DNA of 64,000 nt from Eleusine coracana subsp. coracana (Eukaryota; Streptophyta; Magnoliopsida; Poales; Poaceae), in the NCBI GenBank assembly GCA_032690845.1, contig CM064427.1:12163501-12227500 (forward strand). Reading direction: 5' to 3'. Position numbers and translations under genes: made by a program. The notes under the pieces are model-generated. The model had not been told where the DNA came from. It made no database searches and worked only from the letters and a program-made list of their open reading frames with translations. The first letter of the stretch is position 1. Each line of letters opens with the position of its first letter. This document shows, one piece after another, positions 47,922-60,386 of the stretch.

Positions 47922-49608
47922 GTAGGAGCCTTTTTCACATGTCTGATTTTTGCTGCTGCACATATGGATCACCAGAAAATAGCTCCTGGTGATATGTTGT
48001 TGATGGCTACCTTGCTCATGCTCCTGGTGATATGTAATATGGAAACATCGACACAGAGCGAAAATTGTGCCATGCCCTAAACATGGGCTTCGATACAAGA
48101 TTTAAACGGAAGAACTGAGTGTATGGCCTCGAATGTTTTCTAGTTGACCATGTTGTACAGGATGTTATGACTCCTAGAAATGGTGACAGGATCTGAAACT
48201 TGCCTAGAACCTGTAAAGAGTAGAAGCAAAGCTCAGTGTCCAATAGTAACAGAAAACCGTGCGGTTTCTGCAACAGTTTTCTCTTTCTCCATACTTGTGC
48301 TCCTGTAAATGTTGCATCTTCCGTTGTATGAAACCAAAACAATCATCCTTTTTATGTACCCTGATGAACTGTGCCGCGCTGGTTTTCGGTCTCTGGTGAA
48401 TTCTGAACAGTCGTTGTAAGACGAGAATCTCTTTTGTTTTTTCTCTAGCTACTAAGACGTTTCAAGACAAGTTACAGCTCGTTCCTTTTGTGGCATTGAC
48501 AATGAGCAATACTAACTACTGTTTGATAATGTTGCATGAGGAAGGCAAGCTTTTATTTCTCGTTTAGGGTTTTTGTCATTAAAAACAACATTCTGCTTCA
48601 CTGTGAGCTATTTGATGTTCCGTCTTAATCATTTCTCACTGATGAAAATGTTCTTGCTTAATCAGTTATTGCACATTTTCGTGACCTCGTAGTCCATTAC
48701 CCTTGAAGGGCCTGGCCATTCAATGTTCTCAGTTAACCGAAAAGCAATGTTCCCAGGTTGCAGTGGCCTAACATGCAAGCCATGCCTAATAAAGCAGCAG
48801 TGATGCAATCAGGATACTGAGCTGTGCAAGCACAGAAGCCAAGTTCAGTCTAGTCCCCGTAATGCTTGATTCAAACGGAAGTTTTGAGCGAGTTCAATAG
48901 TAATTAGTTTTTGCAAAAAAATGCAAAAGGCCAATTCAATGCCTCATGTATTGTCTTTTCGTGACTACAGAATGACACAAACTGTTTGAGCATATGCTCA
49001 TCACAAACGATAACACTGGGTCAATCTAAAGGTTGATTCTGGCAGAATGAGCACCTGAAGTTGGTCCCCGGTTATATGTGGTTCCATCAACAACTTAAAA
49101 GATCGAACTACCAACAGTTTTTCAATATTTACACATTCATTTTGCACAAGAACACTACAGAACCAGGAAATTTACATAATAATAAATAATACATCTGGAG
49201 ATTTCACTGGTTATTTCTACAGCCATCTTTGTCTAATCTGGGAGGACACCACCAAAAGTAGCACAACATGGCGGGTGGAAGTCAGTCAGTAGAAAGGAGA
49301 TCAAAATGCAAGAAGAGTGTCTGTTTAGTCGTATTGATCTAATTCACAAAAGGTGGAGTGACTCAAATCGCTCCTCCAAAATCAACGAAAAATGCTAATT
49401 CCATCCACTGTACAGAGAGAAAAAGGAGGAAAAGCATCCAATAACTTCTAGAATACTCAAATCTTTTGTCCTTTTTGTCTCACTGATTGTTTTCTCCTTT
49501 TTTCCATTTAAAGGTATAATCTTGCCCAAATGCTTGGAGTGTTGGTGCTTTGGTGCCAGTTGCATCGAGCATTCCATTGACCCTAACACTGGATTATGAT
49601 CATATGTT
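47922..49608. other. Region between convergent 3' ends
   Basis: It holds the 3' UTRs of the C2-GRAM gene (rightward) and the CONSTANS-like gene (leftward). No other feature was recognised. Confidence 0.5.
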
Positions 49609-52228
49609 TCAGTAACTTCTAGTTTCACAGAGTGGATCATAGTCATATGCTTCACCAGCCTTAACAAACCTTCCCTTGACCCTTTTTCTCACATCTGCCC
49701 TAGCCTTGCGAGAAGCGTACCTGATCTTCTTGTCAAATCTATCAAAACAAACAATTTATGAAACATACTAAATGAACAAAAAGAAAAGCAGAAGATATGG
49801 GCATCTGAGCAGCAAATATAAGGTATAGGCCTTCTGTATGTCAAAGGCATAGCAATAGCAATCTAAGAACCAGTTTAGTTAATATTGTGTAACAACTCCA
49901 TATTAAGTTTGAGTAAAATAATGCTGCCACGTGATCCTATTCTATCTCAATTGAAAACCTGAATTGCTAAACTCACCCAGCTACATGGTTTCTAAACAAC
50001 CAAGAACCTCAGCCATCCAAATAGACATTTAGAGTGCTACAAAGCATGCCAAAAACATTCTACAACTAAAGTTTCTTTGCTGAGTTCATGTCTGTCTGAT
50101 ACATATTAATACAATGTGATGCGAAGAAGTGCAACAATTTTTTATGAGAAGTGTACTTACTTTCTTCTCTTCTTCTTCTCCTTGTATCGTGTGATCGCAC
50201 TGTCTCTGCTACCTCCAGCATATGAGCCCTCAGCGCCAGGAGGATGCCATGGAGGCTCACCCATAAGGAGTACCGATGATACCACACAATCTTGGTGATC
50301 TCCAGCACTGCTCTCACCAGTCAGACCAGAAAACGAAAGAGACAGACTGGATCTTGCCTGCCTCACAGGGATGCAGACACTTGAATCGCCTTTTGCTCCT
50401 GGATTCGACATCCCAGAGTCAGCAGATACTGCATTGCTATTTGCACGCTGCATCAGCTTCTGCTGCTGAAAAAGCATAAGAGACGAACACTATAATAACC
50501 ACATGATGAAAATGTAATGCTGAAAGTCTAATTGACTCCAAACAAACAAACTATATCAAAGAACTTTCAAACAAATGGATTATTAAAACAGTTGATATCG
50601 AATGCATCAAGTGTACACTAGTTATTAGAATGGCAACAGTTATGCGAAGAAGCTTCCTCAAGTGAATAGATAGACTCGTGACACCCAAAACAAAATAAAA
50701 GAACAAATTGTTCCTTTAATGTTACACTTCAGAGCTTGTGCCACTCCTATGTTTATCAGTAATAAATTTAAATACAACTGAAACAAAAATTGAGCTATGT
50801 GTATCATGTTTCCTGCACTGCTAACTCTATTTAAAAATCTGTCTTCAGTTGCACAAAATGTCAACCTGAAACATGTGAGTTCCAAGTTACAATAGTGAAG
50901 AAAATGCTTACCACTCTTATTGATTTAAATACTTGATGAAGAACATGCATATTTTGTCAAATAAGGATTATACTAGTGAATGGGAACCATATAGCTTAGA
51001 CCGCTATTTGCTTTACACGCTAAAATTAATTTTGATGAGGTAACATGGAATTGAATAACTTATAAGTATGGTAGACAGGAAGGAACATGGAATTTTCTCA
51101 GACTAAGTTCATCAGCCAAAAAGAAAGTTATAAGAATATCATAATGCAAATTGCAAACTGCTGTAAAGGATTAAGAAAAACAAGCTATTGCTATAGCAAC
51201 TAACAAACCTCATCAGTACTCCCCGCAGGTGCTTCCTTCATTTCGAAGTAGCTGTCAATTCCAGCATCATCGAACAGTTGCTCTGTTTGGATATGAGAGG
51301 TGCCAAATAGTTCTTCGTAATTTTCAAAAGCCAGATCAACATCATCCACACAAAAATCTTCATATATGGTATCCTTACTGAACATGTCTTTGTCAGGTGT
51401 ATAGGGCACCTACATAAGGAAACCCAGAGCACATTATTCACAGTTTGATATTTCAAAAGTACAGGGCTGCTACAAAAGCAAGATATGGAAAGAACGAGAC
51501 AGAAAAAAAAATTGCATACACCATGCAAAAAAGGGAACACATGGACTTACATCCATGGCAAATGGAAGCAGAATCATGCAGAAGCAGAGGTCAGTATCTA
51601 TCTATGAAGGATTAGGGATATGAAAGCCTTAAAGCACCTTAGGTGTTGTTCCGTCCACGGGTCCAGCTGTTGGATCAGTAGCAATTGGAAGCAGATTCAC
51701 ACCAGCTCCTGAAGATGATCCCACCAGAGACTTAACTCTGTCACGAGTATCAAGATCATCTGTAAGTGTTGCACTAGCTATATTCAACAAACTATTGTCC
51801 CCTGCAGCATTATCCTGAGTACTGGCACCACTGTCGCTAATGCTCATCATGCTGATTCCATGCTCACAGTTTGGCTCAGGGGCTACATTAGGAATATCCG
51901 AAACAAATGACCAAATTCTTGACAGCTCTGCAGACAACGGGCACCCTGAGTAGCAATTTATAGTCTGTCTTTTGTGTCCAGCAGCTGCAGATCCAGCACT
52001 ATGACCATTCCAATCACAATTTTGGCATAGTGAGAAATTCTCTACTAGACAGCGGACCATGGCAGGCTGTGAAGTACATCGGTCACATAAAAGGGTCCTT
52101 GTATGGCGCCGAGAAAGAGCATTAGCTGAATGGATATTACGATCACATGACAAACACAAAGATGCTGCATCCGATCGACAATAAACCATGGATCTCTGAT
52201 CCCCACAGAAATCACAAAGGGCACCCAT
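49609..52228 (-). CDS. CONSTANS-LIKE 9/10-type B-box zinc finger and CCT-domain protein (5 coding exons, 425 aa)
   Basis: Coding exons on the minus strand are 52228-51638, 51601-51551, 51409-51209, 50465-50161 and 49738-49609, GT/AG throughout, 1278 nt, ending TGA at 49611-49609. ATG 52228 is the first in frame and aligns with family starts. Residues 1-47 form B-box 1 (CDFCGDQRSMVYCRSDAA, CDRNIHSAN) and 48-95 B-box 2 (CDRCTSQPAMVRC, CQNCDWNGHS). An acidic middle (FENYEELFG) follows. The CCT domain at about 372-415 (RYKEKKKRRKFDKKIRY then ARADVRKRVKGRF) is split by the last intron. Two B-boxes plus CCT place it with BBX7/BBX8 (COL9/COL10). Such nuclear proteins act in photoperiod and flowering control, often as repressors. 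The 51-nt exon 2 is the least certain part. Confidence 0.92.
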
Positions 52229-54110
52229 GATGTCTGCTTTTGGCAATTTTCAACCACAGTTTTACAAGCGGTTATGCTGCCAACAAACTTTTATTGACAG
52301 TTTATCCAGGAACCTACATAGTATCCATAAGCAAATATTAGAAAGAGTGCTACTACAATGATAAGTAGGAATACTTTTTAAAAACATTTTCATTCATGAA
52401 CAAGTACCAAGCATTTAGTGGCATGTACAGATTCAAACGTGATGACATAAGTTTTGTTCCTTGCACAGTTGCAATTGCTATAACAACAGGTCACTTTTTC
52501 AATTCAATCAAAGCGAAATGCTCAAACAAAAAGCAACAACAAAGATCCCAACACATCAGCTACTAGCAATATAAATAAGGGACAATATAGATTTACTTCC
52601 TAATTAGGACACATTGCCACCATCTACATCAGGACATTTCTAGGTTTCAATAGACTCACCAATCGGTGGATTCTGTCCCAGTTTGCCGACCAGCACATAA
52701 ACAACTACAACAATCCCACTACAAAAAGCACAGGCACTTAGTCATGGAATCCTCTGCTCGCGGTAAATATTATAATTCCAGCTACCCACTCACTAGGTAC
52801 CTGCAACAACGAAAGTGTATATTCTGCACGGTCACTAGGTACTGCAATTCCTAGAAGAGATAATGTGCAAGAAATGAAGACAACCATCACAAGACACCCA
52901 AAATAACGACATTTAGAGTCAACCACGACATGTGTTTTCATTAGAAAAATCCCTATTCTATGATATCTCGACTTTTCCGAGCAACTAAGGACAGCAAGCA
53001 CAACAATACAAAATAGGGAGGCGGTAATATGAAACATCAATGATTGAACGGATTTTTAGAAGAAAGAAAAAAGACACTATGCAATGATATTTTATTTGAG
53101 GAAAATATTCTGAACCAGTTGTTGCTTCGTACCATCGGAGGTTTCGGACATGAAAGAGAACATGTTAAAAAAAGAAAAAGAAAATAAAATCAAGTGCTTA
53201 TGTGTGCAAACTAAGAAGCTTATTTTGTTGGAAAATTATGTCAGAAGAAAAATGAAATATTTCCAGCTAAGTGCAGTCACACGATTCGTAACAGAAAAGG
53301 TTAAGTATGAGCTTTTATTGCAAAAAAGGCAGGGGCAATCTTTAGGAGTTCTCTTTTCTCTGAAAAAGAATAAGTATGCATATTTCTGATCCCAATAAAA
53401 TCACATCTCCTTATGCAACCAAGTACGACGACCGTTTCGATTAGGGGGAAAAGAATCAGTTAAAACATTTATTTACAGTATTCACACTTCTCGTGTACGG
53501 AACTGAAGCAAGGACACAGTAATGACACGTATCCAGCAGAAATGATTTTAAGTTTTCAACATAAGATTTGGGGGACAACCCGAAGCAATCACGAGAGCAT
53601 CAATTTGTTCAGTCCCTTAATAATCCACAGATATATCTAGTCACGATCCGGAGACCTGCAAACCCACAGTGGCAACAACAAAAGACAAGCCAGCAATCAC
53701 GATGAGCCTACCCACAAGAACAATTTCCAGCTGAAAACCGAAGCAGAGCCCAAATCAAGCGCTCGGAGATACCAATCTTGCAGCACGAACCCCGTCCACA
53801 AGGAATCCAGCAAACCACACCCGAAACAGAAACAGAAGAAAAAGACGAGAATCACGCACCGGAGACGGGAGCGAACCGCGGCGGCAGCGGCTCCTCAGAT
53901 CCGCCGGCGCGCCGGCACCTGGCTCTGCTTCTGCAACAACAGACCCTGGGACCAGCCAGCCTATCCAGCAGCTTCTAGAAAGAGCTCAGAACCCTAGTAA
54001 AAGTAGCCTTTTCAGAGAGGGGCGAGGAGAGAGAGAACGCAGGAGGAGCAAGAGAAAGAAGCGAAGGAGAGAGAAAGCGAGGAAGGGGAGATTGGAGTTG
54101 TAGACCTGGA
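52229..54110 (-). other. Probable 5' leader and leader intron(s) of the CONSTANS-like gene
   Basis: No coding frame is present. About 53860-54100 (minus strand) is CT rich then GC rich, like a grass 5' UTR. A plausible donor CCG|GTGCGTG lies near 53860 and candidate acceptors TTGGCAG and AAAGCAG lie 15-60 nt before the ATG. A leader intron of about 1.6 kb is inferred, not proven. Confidence 0.4.
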
Positions 54111-54293
54111 GAAGTGGTAGCGTAGAGCACGAGCGACCAGAGCGGAGGTGGGATGAGGTGGCGGGCCCCACAAAAGAGCAAAAGGGCATCCATCCCCGCG
54201 CTTTTCTGCGCTTTTTGGGGGCAGGGCCGTCATTTCGTCTTCCTCACAGGATAAGAGGGCGGAGAGAGGTCCGGGCCCGCGCCAGGCGGGCGC

Positions 54294-54299
54294 CACGTG
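54294..54299. promoter_or_regulatory. G-box upstream of the CONSTANS-like gene
   Basis: CACGTG in GCCACGTGTG lies about 200 bp upstream of the CT-rich leader. G-boxes are common in light- and clock-regulated plant promoters, which fits a COL gene. The assignment rests on sequence only. Confidence 0.45.
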
Positions 54300-54793
54300 T
54301 GCAGCCCGTTTAGGAAAAGCGCGGCGTCAGGCCACGTCGCCTACACCTGTTACAGTCAATGACATGTGGGCTGTTATGCTATGGGTGCGGTGCGTCAGTG
54401 AGCCTAGTGCGTGTGCATCCGGTGAGGATTCGTTGGAGGTGGCGGCCCGAAAAGGCTGGGCCGCGCGCTGCTGCGGCTGCCAGTTGACTTGTCCAGCCAC
54501 GCGGCCAGCGGACAATTGGGCTAGTCCGAGGCTGTGTCTGTGTCCCTGGAGTGTGGGCCCGCGGTGCGCCCATGTACAGTGGCATTGTGTACACGCCCAG
54601 TCCGATTTGGCCGTGCTGCTTGGGCTGGCTCGCCAACGGCCGGCCGGCTTTATTGGCTCCGGTGAGCGTTCGTACCAGCAGCGCTGCTAGGAAAAGCGCT
54701 GCTGCGTCACTAGGCTGGGAAAATTGTTATATTTGTGTTCGTTTTGTGCATATTAAATTTTAGGGTGTGTTCGTTTTCTAGCTGTAATTTTTA

Positions 54794-55403
54794 GATCCGT
54801 TCCATCGAATATTTAGATACTAATTAAAAATACTAAATATAGATTACTGACAAAACACAGTCTATAATCCACCCTTTAAATGACGAGACGAATCTATTAA
54901 GACTAATTAGACCATGATTAAATAATGTGATGCTACAGTAAATATCTCTTAATGATAACTTAATTAACCTTAATAGATTTGTCTCGCAAATTAATATCCA
55001 ATTATATAATTAGTTTTATATTTAGTTTATTTTTAATCCATGTATTTAGCATTCGAATGATTGATGTGACAACACTAAAATTTAGACCCAAAGAAACGGA
55101 CCCGTCCCATCAAATATTAAGATACTAATTAAAAGTACTAAATACAGATTACCAACAAAACTCAGTCCATAACCCATTCTTTAAATGATGAGATGAATCT
55201 ATTAAGACTAATTAGACCATTATTAGATAATATAATGCTATAATAAACATCTCTTAATAATAACTTAATTAATCTTAATAAATTTGTCTCGCAAATTAAC
55301 ATCCAATTATGTAATTAGTTTTATATTTAGTTTATTTTTAATTTATGTATTTAGCATTCGAATGATTGATGTGACAATACTAAAATTTAGACCTTAAAAA
55401 ACG
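54794..55403. repeat. Two tandem copies of a 305-bp AT-rich element
   Basis: Copy 1 (54794-55098) and copy 2 (55099-55403) match closely through blocks such as AAGACTAATTAGACCAT and CTCGCAAATTAA. The outer edges, GTGTGTTCGTTTTCT at 54766 and the reverse complement of 55380-55409 (GTATTCGTTTTTTAAGG), look like inverted ends. The whole may be a DNA element whose core doubled. Confidence 0.8.
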
Positions 55404-57459
55404 AATACAATGATTTGGTTTTGATTTGAAGCCGGGAGTTTGTGTGTTTATTGTATGGAAACTCTGGTTTCATACTGTTGGCTTATACGATGGTTCAACT
55501 CATGGCCACTGGCCACTCTCTCTCTCTTTTTCTTGTGGAAGGTCAAATTTGTTCATGCTTTTGGATAGATAGCAAGGAGAAAATAATAACTTTTCGTGTA
55601 AGCTAGGTGGGAAATCTTTTGGCTAGCAAAATACCAACCTGGATTCTTTTTTATCGCGTCTCTACCATCCTTTGTTGATGTGTCATAGTTTGGTTGGTTG
55701 CATTTGATGATTCATATTTAATTTAGAAACATTGAAACAACCATAAAATAAACCGTGCATCAAATTTGTGGCTTGTTTGTCCCCTAGTGATCCTTGCGAT
55801 TTAATCTATGAAACTAGGCCCATGCGGATCGATCTTGAAAATAAATTAAATTGATATGCAAATCTTGCATGACATACTTGACAACTCGAGAACATTTCAG
55901 CTGCTCCCACAATTGATTTGCATTATAAAAAAGTTATGAAAAATTCAAACAAAAATATAGACAAATTGATTTGTGTTATCATCATATGCAACACATACTT
56001 GTATAAAGTGTAATAAAAAAGAGAAAATCAGCAATAACGGTTGTGGTTGCAATTGTTCATCTCGGACCCGCAACCTGTTATTGTTTAAACATTGATTCTC
56101 TTTTTTGGTGCACCTTATATAAGAACTTGTTATGTCTAAACTTTTGCATGATGTTAGATTATGACATGCACTATCTTTACAATTTTTTGTCAAAATTTTT
56201 CATATATTTGTGTAGATGCAAACTAACCATGGGAGCATGGGAGCATCTAATCCGTTGGGAGCACTAGATATGTTCTTCACTATCCAACTTTGGCTCGTCT
56301 ACAAAATTAAGTTTCTCTATGTTAAACACAAATTTTATGATCACTACATTGACCTTTTATATTTCCAATATTTTGTTGGACCTCTAGGGTCAAGAACAAA
56401 ACAAATCTCTAAAATAATTTTTGCAATTTTGAAAATAAGAGGGTACTTGTTTTAGCATATTATTGCAGCATTGTTAGTTGTCAATGTGCAATTGATCCAG
56501 CGTGTTGATCGGCCTTCTTCAGTAATCAATCTAGCGCATAATTGTCATGGTAAAGATTTGACGGTAAGCTGGCGCGCAATATTTGACACCATGTCTATCC
56601 ATCCACAGGAGAAAACTGAGGCATCATCAACCCACCATATGGTCACGTGAGCAGATAAGAAGTAAGCAGCAAGTAGCATCGATCCATCAGCCCATCTTGT
56701 CTTGGGCTGTACGGGACCGAGTCGCTTTCCAAGAGTAAAATGCCATCATTGTAGACGTGGACGCGAAAAGGAGTTGTTGCCGGTTCTTTTGGTTTAAGTA
56801 TTGCTTTAAGCAACCTAAGCATGCATTACGGTCTCTTAGAAAACAATTAGCTCATGATTTTAAATGACTTATACAACTCTTATGTGACCAATCCATGATT
56901 TCCACACCTACCCACCTTTTATTGACAAAAGTGTGGATAAGTAAACCGTCAAACAGTATGCACGGTTCACATGGAAACAATGGTACATATCGTTCTCAAA
57001 AAGATACAAGTCGCCCTACAGATTGTTGACTGATGAATACCATGACTATGAAAATGATCCTTTTACTTTGCCTCAAAGTTTTTTTTTATCACACGTATAG
57101 CTTATTTATTAAAAAGATAAGTTTTTCATATTAGGGCAAATAAATGCTTGATGTTTTGTAAAAGTATGGGATACCACGTAGCTGAAAGTTTTCCGTGGTC
57201 CTTTGCAAAAAAAAAAAAAAAAAAGAGTGTTCCCTGGCAATTTCCATTTCAAATATGCTTTCGAGCAACTGTTGGAATATAAAGTATTTAGCTATTGCCC
57301 AAATCATCCAAAACACGTAAATGTTTTTGTATTCAACTTTTAATGGACACACAGAACTTGTTTATTGAATAAAAATACTTTATAAGAGCACAAGGTATCA
57401 AGACTGAAGCTCGTTTTGGTATAATTTATTTCATATTTTTCATAAAATAAAATAGGTTG
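55404..57459. other. Intergenic, nothing recognised
   Basis: AT-rich sequence with short unconnected frames and an A18-type run near 57207. No terminal repeats or gene models are supported. Confidence 0.4.
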
Positions 57460-57644
57460 TGTTGAGATATGTGAGTCTAGAGATAAGAATAGGTAGTTTG
57501 AACTTGGCTTATCTCTAACATATTCGGTTGTGATCTAAACCAACCGTGTTGTAATCTATCTTGTAAGCCACGATGAGGCTCTTCCATCATATAAAGCTAA
57601 CACGAAGGCGGCAGTACAGTTATCGCTTCAAACCAATCTTTACA
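57460..57644 (+). repeat. 5' LTR of the short-LTR copia element
   Basis: It starts TGTTGAGATATGTGAG and ends AATCTTTACA, with TG...CA termini. The next base begins the TGGTAT of the primer binding site, which fixes the inner end. Confidence 0.75.
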
Positions 57645-57662
57645 TGGTATATATACAGAGCC
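57645..57662 (+). other. Primer binding site with a 5-bp insertion
   Basis: It reads TGGTATATATACAGAGCC. Removing ATATA leaves TGGTATCAGAGCC, the initiator-Met complementary site. The insertion would break pairing with the tRNA primer. Confidence 0.7.
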
Positions 57663-57702
57663 TTCTCGTTCCCACGAATATCTCGTTTCTTTTTCGGCCG
57701 CC

Positions 57703-58670
57703 ATGGCGTCCGGTCTCTCTCTCACAACGCTGGCCACCATGCTCAGCCAGCCGGTTGGTGAGAAGCTTACCAAAGCAAACTATATCCTGTGGAAGGCGCA
57801 GGTTATGGCTACCCTTCGCGGAGCGCAGGTTGCCGGGTATCTCGACGGCTCCATTGAAACGCCTCCTGAGACCTTGTCCGGTGACAAAACCGCCGATGGC
57901 AAAGGCGGCGCGCCGGTTCCAATCCGGAGTACACCAAGTGGGTGGCTCTCGAGCAGCAGGTTCTCAGCTACCTGTTGGCTTCTCTTTCCCGTGATGTTGC
58001 TGTCCAAGTGGCGTCGTTCACCACCGTCCAGGAGGTGTGGAGCTCGCTCACCCAAGCCTTCTCCTTGCAGTCGCAAGCGCGAGTTATCAACACTCGCATG
58101 GCCCTCTCCTCCACGGTGAAGGGCTCCCTTACCATCACAGAGTACTTCTCTAAGATGCGATCTCTGGCTGATGACATGGCCTCCGCTGGGAAGAAGCTTG
58201 ACGACAACGAGATCGCCGGCTATATCCTTGCTAGCCTGGACGCTCACTACAATCTGATCATTGGTGGTATTACCACTAGGGTTGATCCGGTCAGCCTCAG
58301 CGAGTTACTCTCCCAACTTCTCACGTTCGAGCAGCGCCTTGACTTACAAAAATAGGGTAATGATGGTGACTACTCGCCCACTGCCAATGCCGCCTCTCGC
58401 GGTGGTCGTGGTCCTCGTGATAATCACGACCGTGGTGGTCGCAACCGTGACAACCGTGGCCGTGGCAGTCCCAATCCTGGTCGTGGTGGCAGTCAACAAA
58501 ATCGTCATTACAATGATGGCGACGACTCCTCCAACAAAGATCGGTATCAGCTTTGCAAGTACAAAGGTCACACGGTCCTGAAGTGCTACAAGCGGTTCGA
58601 TCGCAACTACAACGGCCCGGAGAAATCGGCGGTCGTGGCTACTGCACCATCCTACGGCGTGGACATGAAC
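57703..58670 (+). pseudogene. Gag and zinc finger of the short-LTR copia element
   Basis: ATG 57703 (MASGLSLTTLATMLSQPVGE) opens a UBN2-type gag. The frame shifts by one near 57905, between the N-terminal part and the ALEQQVLSYLLASLS segment that runs to a TAG at 58353. The same frame continues through a glycine/arginine-rich stretch to a zinc-finger remnant CKYKGHTVLKC near 58553-58590; the first cysteine of the usual CCHC pattern is not evident. It is non-functional. Confidence 0.8.
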
Positions 58671-60386
58671 TAGTACAACGACACTAGGGCGCCGGATCAT
58701 ATCACATCTGATCTTGATCATCTCACCATGACCAACAAGCACACTGGTGATGATCAGGTGCACACTGCATCCGGTTCAGGTATGAGTATTGATCACATAG
58801 GTCATTCAGTTATTCGCTCCCCCGTTCGTGATTTAGTTCTCAAGAATGTTCTTCATGTCCCTAATGCTTCTAAACATCTTGTTTCTGTTCATAAACTTGC
58901 TTCTGACAATGACGCCTTCCTTGAATTTCATCCATCGTGTTTTTTTTATTAAGGATCGTAATACACGACGGGCTCTCTATCGAGGGCGATGCACTGGTGG
59001 CCTTTATCCCTTGGAGCCCTCTCTTTGGTTACATCAGAAGCAAGCCAATATCTCCATTGTACCCTCCACTATTCGGTGGCATGAGCGCCTTGGTCACCCT
59101 TCATGGCAGATCGTCAATAGAGTCCTTAGTCGGTTTAAACTTCCCTGTTCTAGCAGTCAAATGTTGAGTCTGTTTGCATTGCATGTCAAAAAGCAAAGTC
59201 TCATCAATTGCCTTACCCTAGGTCCTCAAGTCAGTCTAAGTTTCCTCTTAAACTTGTGTTTTCAGATGTTTGGGGTCCTACAACCTTTTCAGTTGGTCGG
59301 AAAAAATATTATGTGTCTTTCATTGATGATTTTAGCAAATATACTTGGATTTACCTTCTCAAAGATACAGAAGTGTTTCAAAAATTTCAGGAATTTCAAA
59401 ATCTTGTTGAACGTATGTTTAATCGCAAGATTATAGCTATGCAGAACGACTAGGGTGGTGAATATCAGCTTCTTAATACTTTTTTCAACGTATTGGTATT
59501 TCTCACCATGTTTCATGTCCTTATACTCATCAGTAGAATGGGTCAGCTGAGCATAAGCATTGCCATATAGTTGAGGTTGGCCTTGCGCTTTCTTGCTCGT
59601 GCCTCCATGCCTCTCAAATTCTAGGATGAAGCGTTTCTTGCTGCTGTTCACCTCATAAATCGTCTTCCCAGTAAAACTATTAATTTTGACACTCCTATGG
59701 AGAAACTCCTACAAGTTCCACCAGATTATTGTTCGCTTTGCGTGTTTGGTTGTGCTTGCTGGCCAAATCTCCGACCCTATAATTCTCACAAACTCCAGTT
59801 TCGATCTGTGCAATGTGTGTTTTTAGGTTGTAGCACCATGCACAAAGGCTTTAATTGTCTAGAGGTTAACACCGGCGGAGTTTACATCTCTCGTGACGTT
59901 GTTTTTGATGAGCGCGTTTTTCCGTTTGCAAGCCTTCATCCTAATGTCGGGGCTCTTCTCCGGCATGAAATCTCCTTGTTATCCTCTAATCTTTTACCGT
60001 CCTCCTTTGACTCCCGGGGCAAATTACTTGATGATTCTATTGTGACTAATGTCTCTAACAATGATACTCGCTGTACTGGACCTTCTCTGTTACGCACTGT
60101 AGGTCTTTCTACCGATGCGATGGAACACCATCCGGCACCACCTACCGAGCTGATCACGGCTGGTGTTGTTGCGCTTGAACCTGGCACAGACCCCAGAATT
60201 GCTTTGGCTGTACCTACTTCAGATGGACCAGTCGGATCTTCATCAGTGACTGCGCTGGCTGGATCTCCCGCGCTGCATGATCCTGTGCCGCCTACAGCTG
60301 TTGCGTCCACGGCTGCTGCACCTGATGCTCCTACTCCTCGTCTTGATGTCCCTCAGTGCTTCACTGTTGACTCTAGCGGTCACTCA
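58671..60386 (+). pseudogene. Pre-integrase and integrase remnants of the short-LTR copia element
   Basis: After a TAG at 58671-58673 comes the pre-integrase region (LVLKNVLHVPNASKHLVSV, then HERLGHPS near 59070). Integrase motifs follow: FSDVWGPTTFS near 59250, QND just before a TAG at 59451-59453, and QQNGSAE near 59530 in another frame. The 59697-60392 stretch is the linker between integrase and RT (FGCACWPNLRPYNSHKL). Multiple frameshifts are present, and the host sequence is interrupted at 60386. Confidence 0.75.

Larger units (their letters stand above)
57460..60386 (+). mobile_element. Short-LTR Ty1-copia element (Ale/Retrofit-like), decayed and truncated
   Basis: It retains a 5' LTR of 185 bp (57460-57644), an altered primer binding site, gag, zinc finger, GAG pre-integrase and integrase. 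It is then cut at 60386 by the LTR of a gypsy element. RT, RNase H and the 3' LTR are not in the window. The short LTR and gag type fit the Ale/Retrofit lineage. Confidence 0.8.

Noticed and set aside
52229..52246. Six extra residues (LPKADI) before the CONSTANS-like start
   Set aside because: The codon at 52246 is TTG; ATG at 52228 aligns with family starts.
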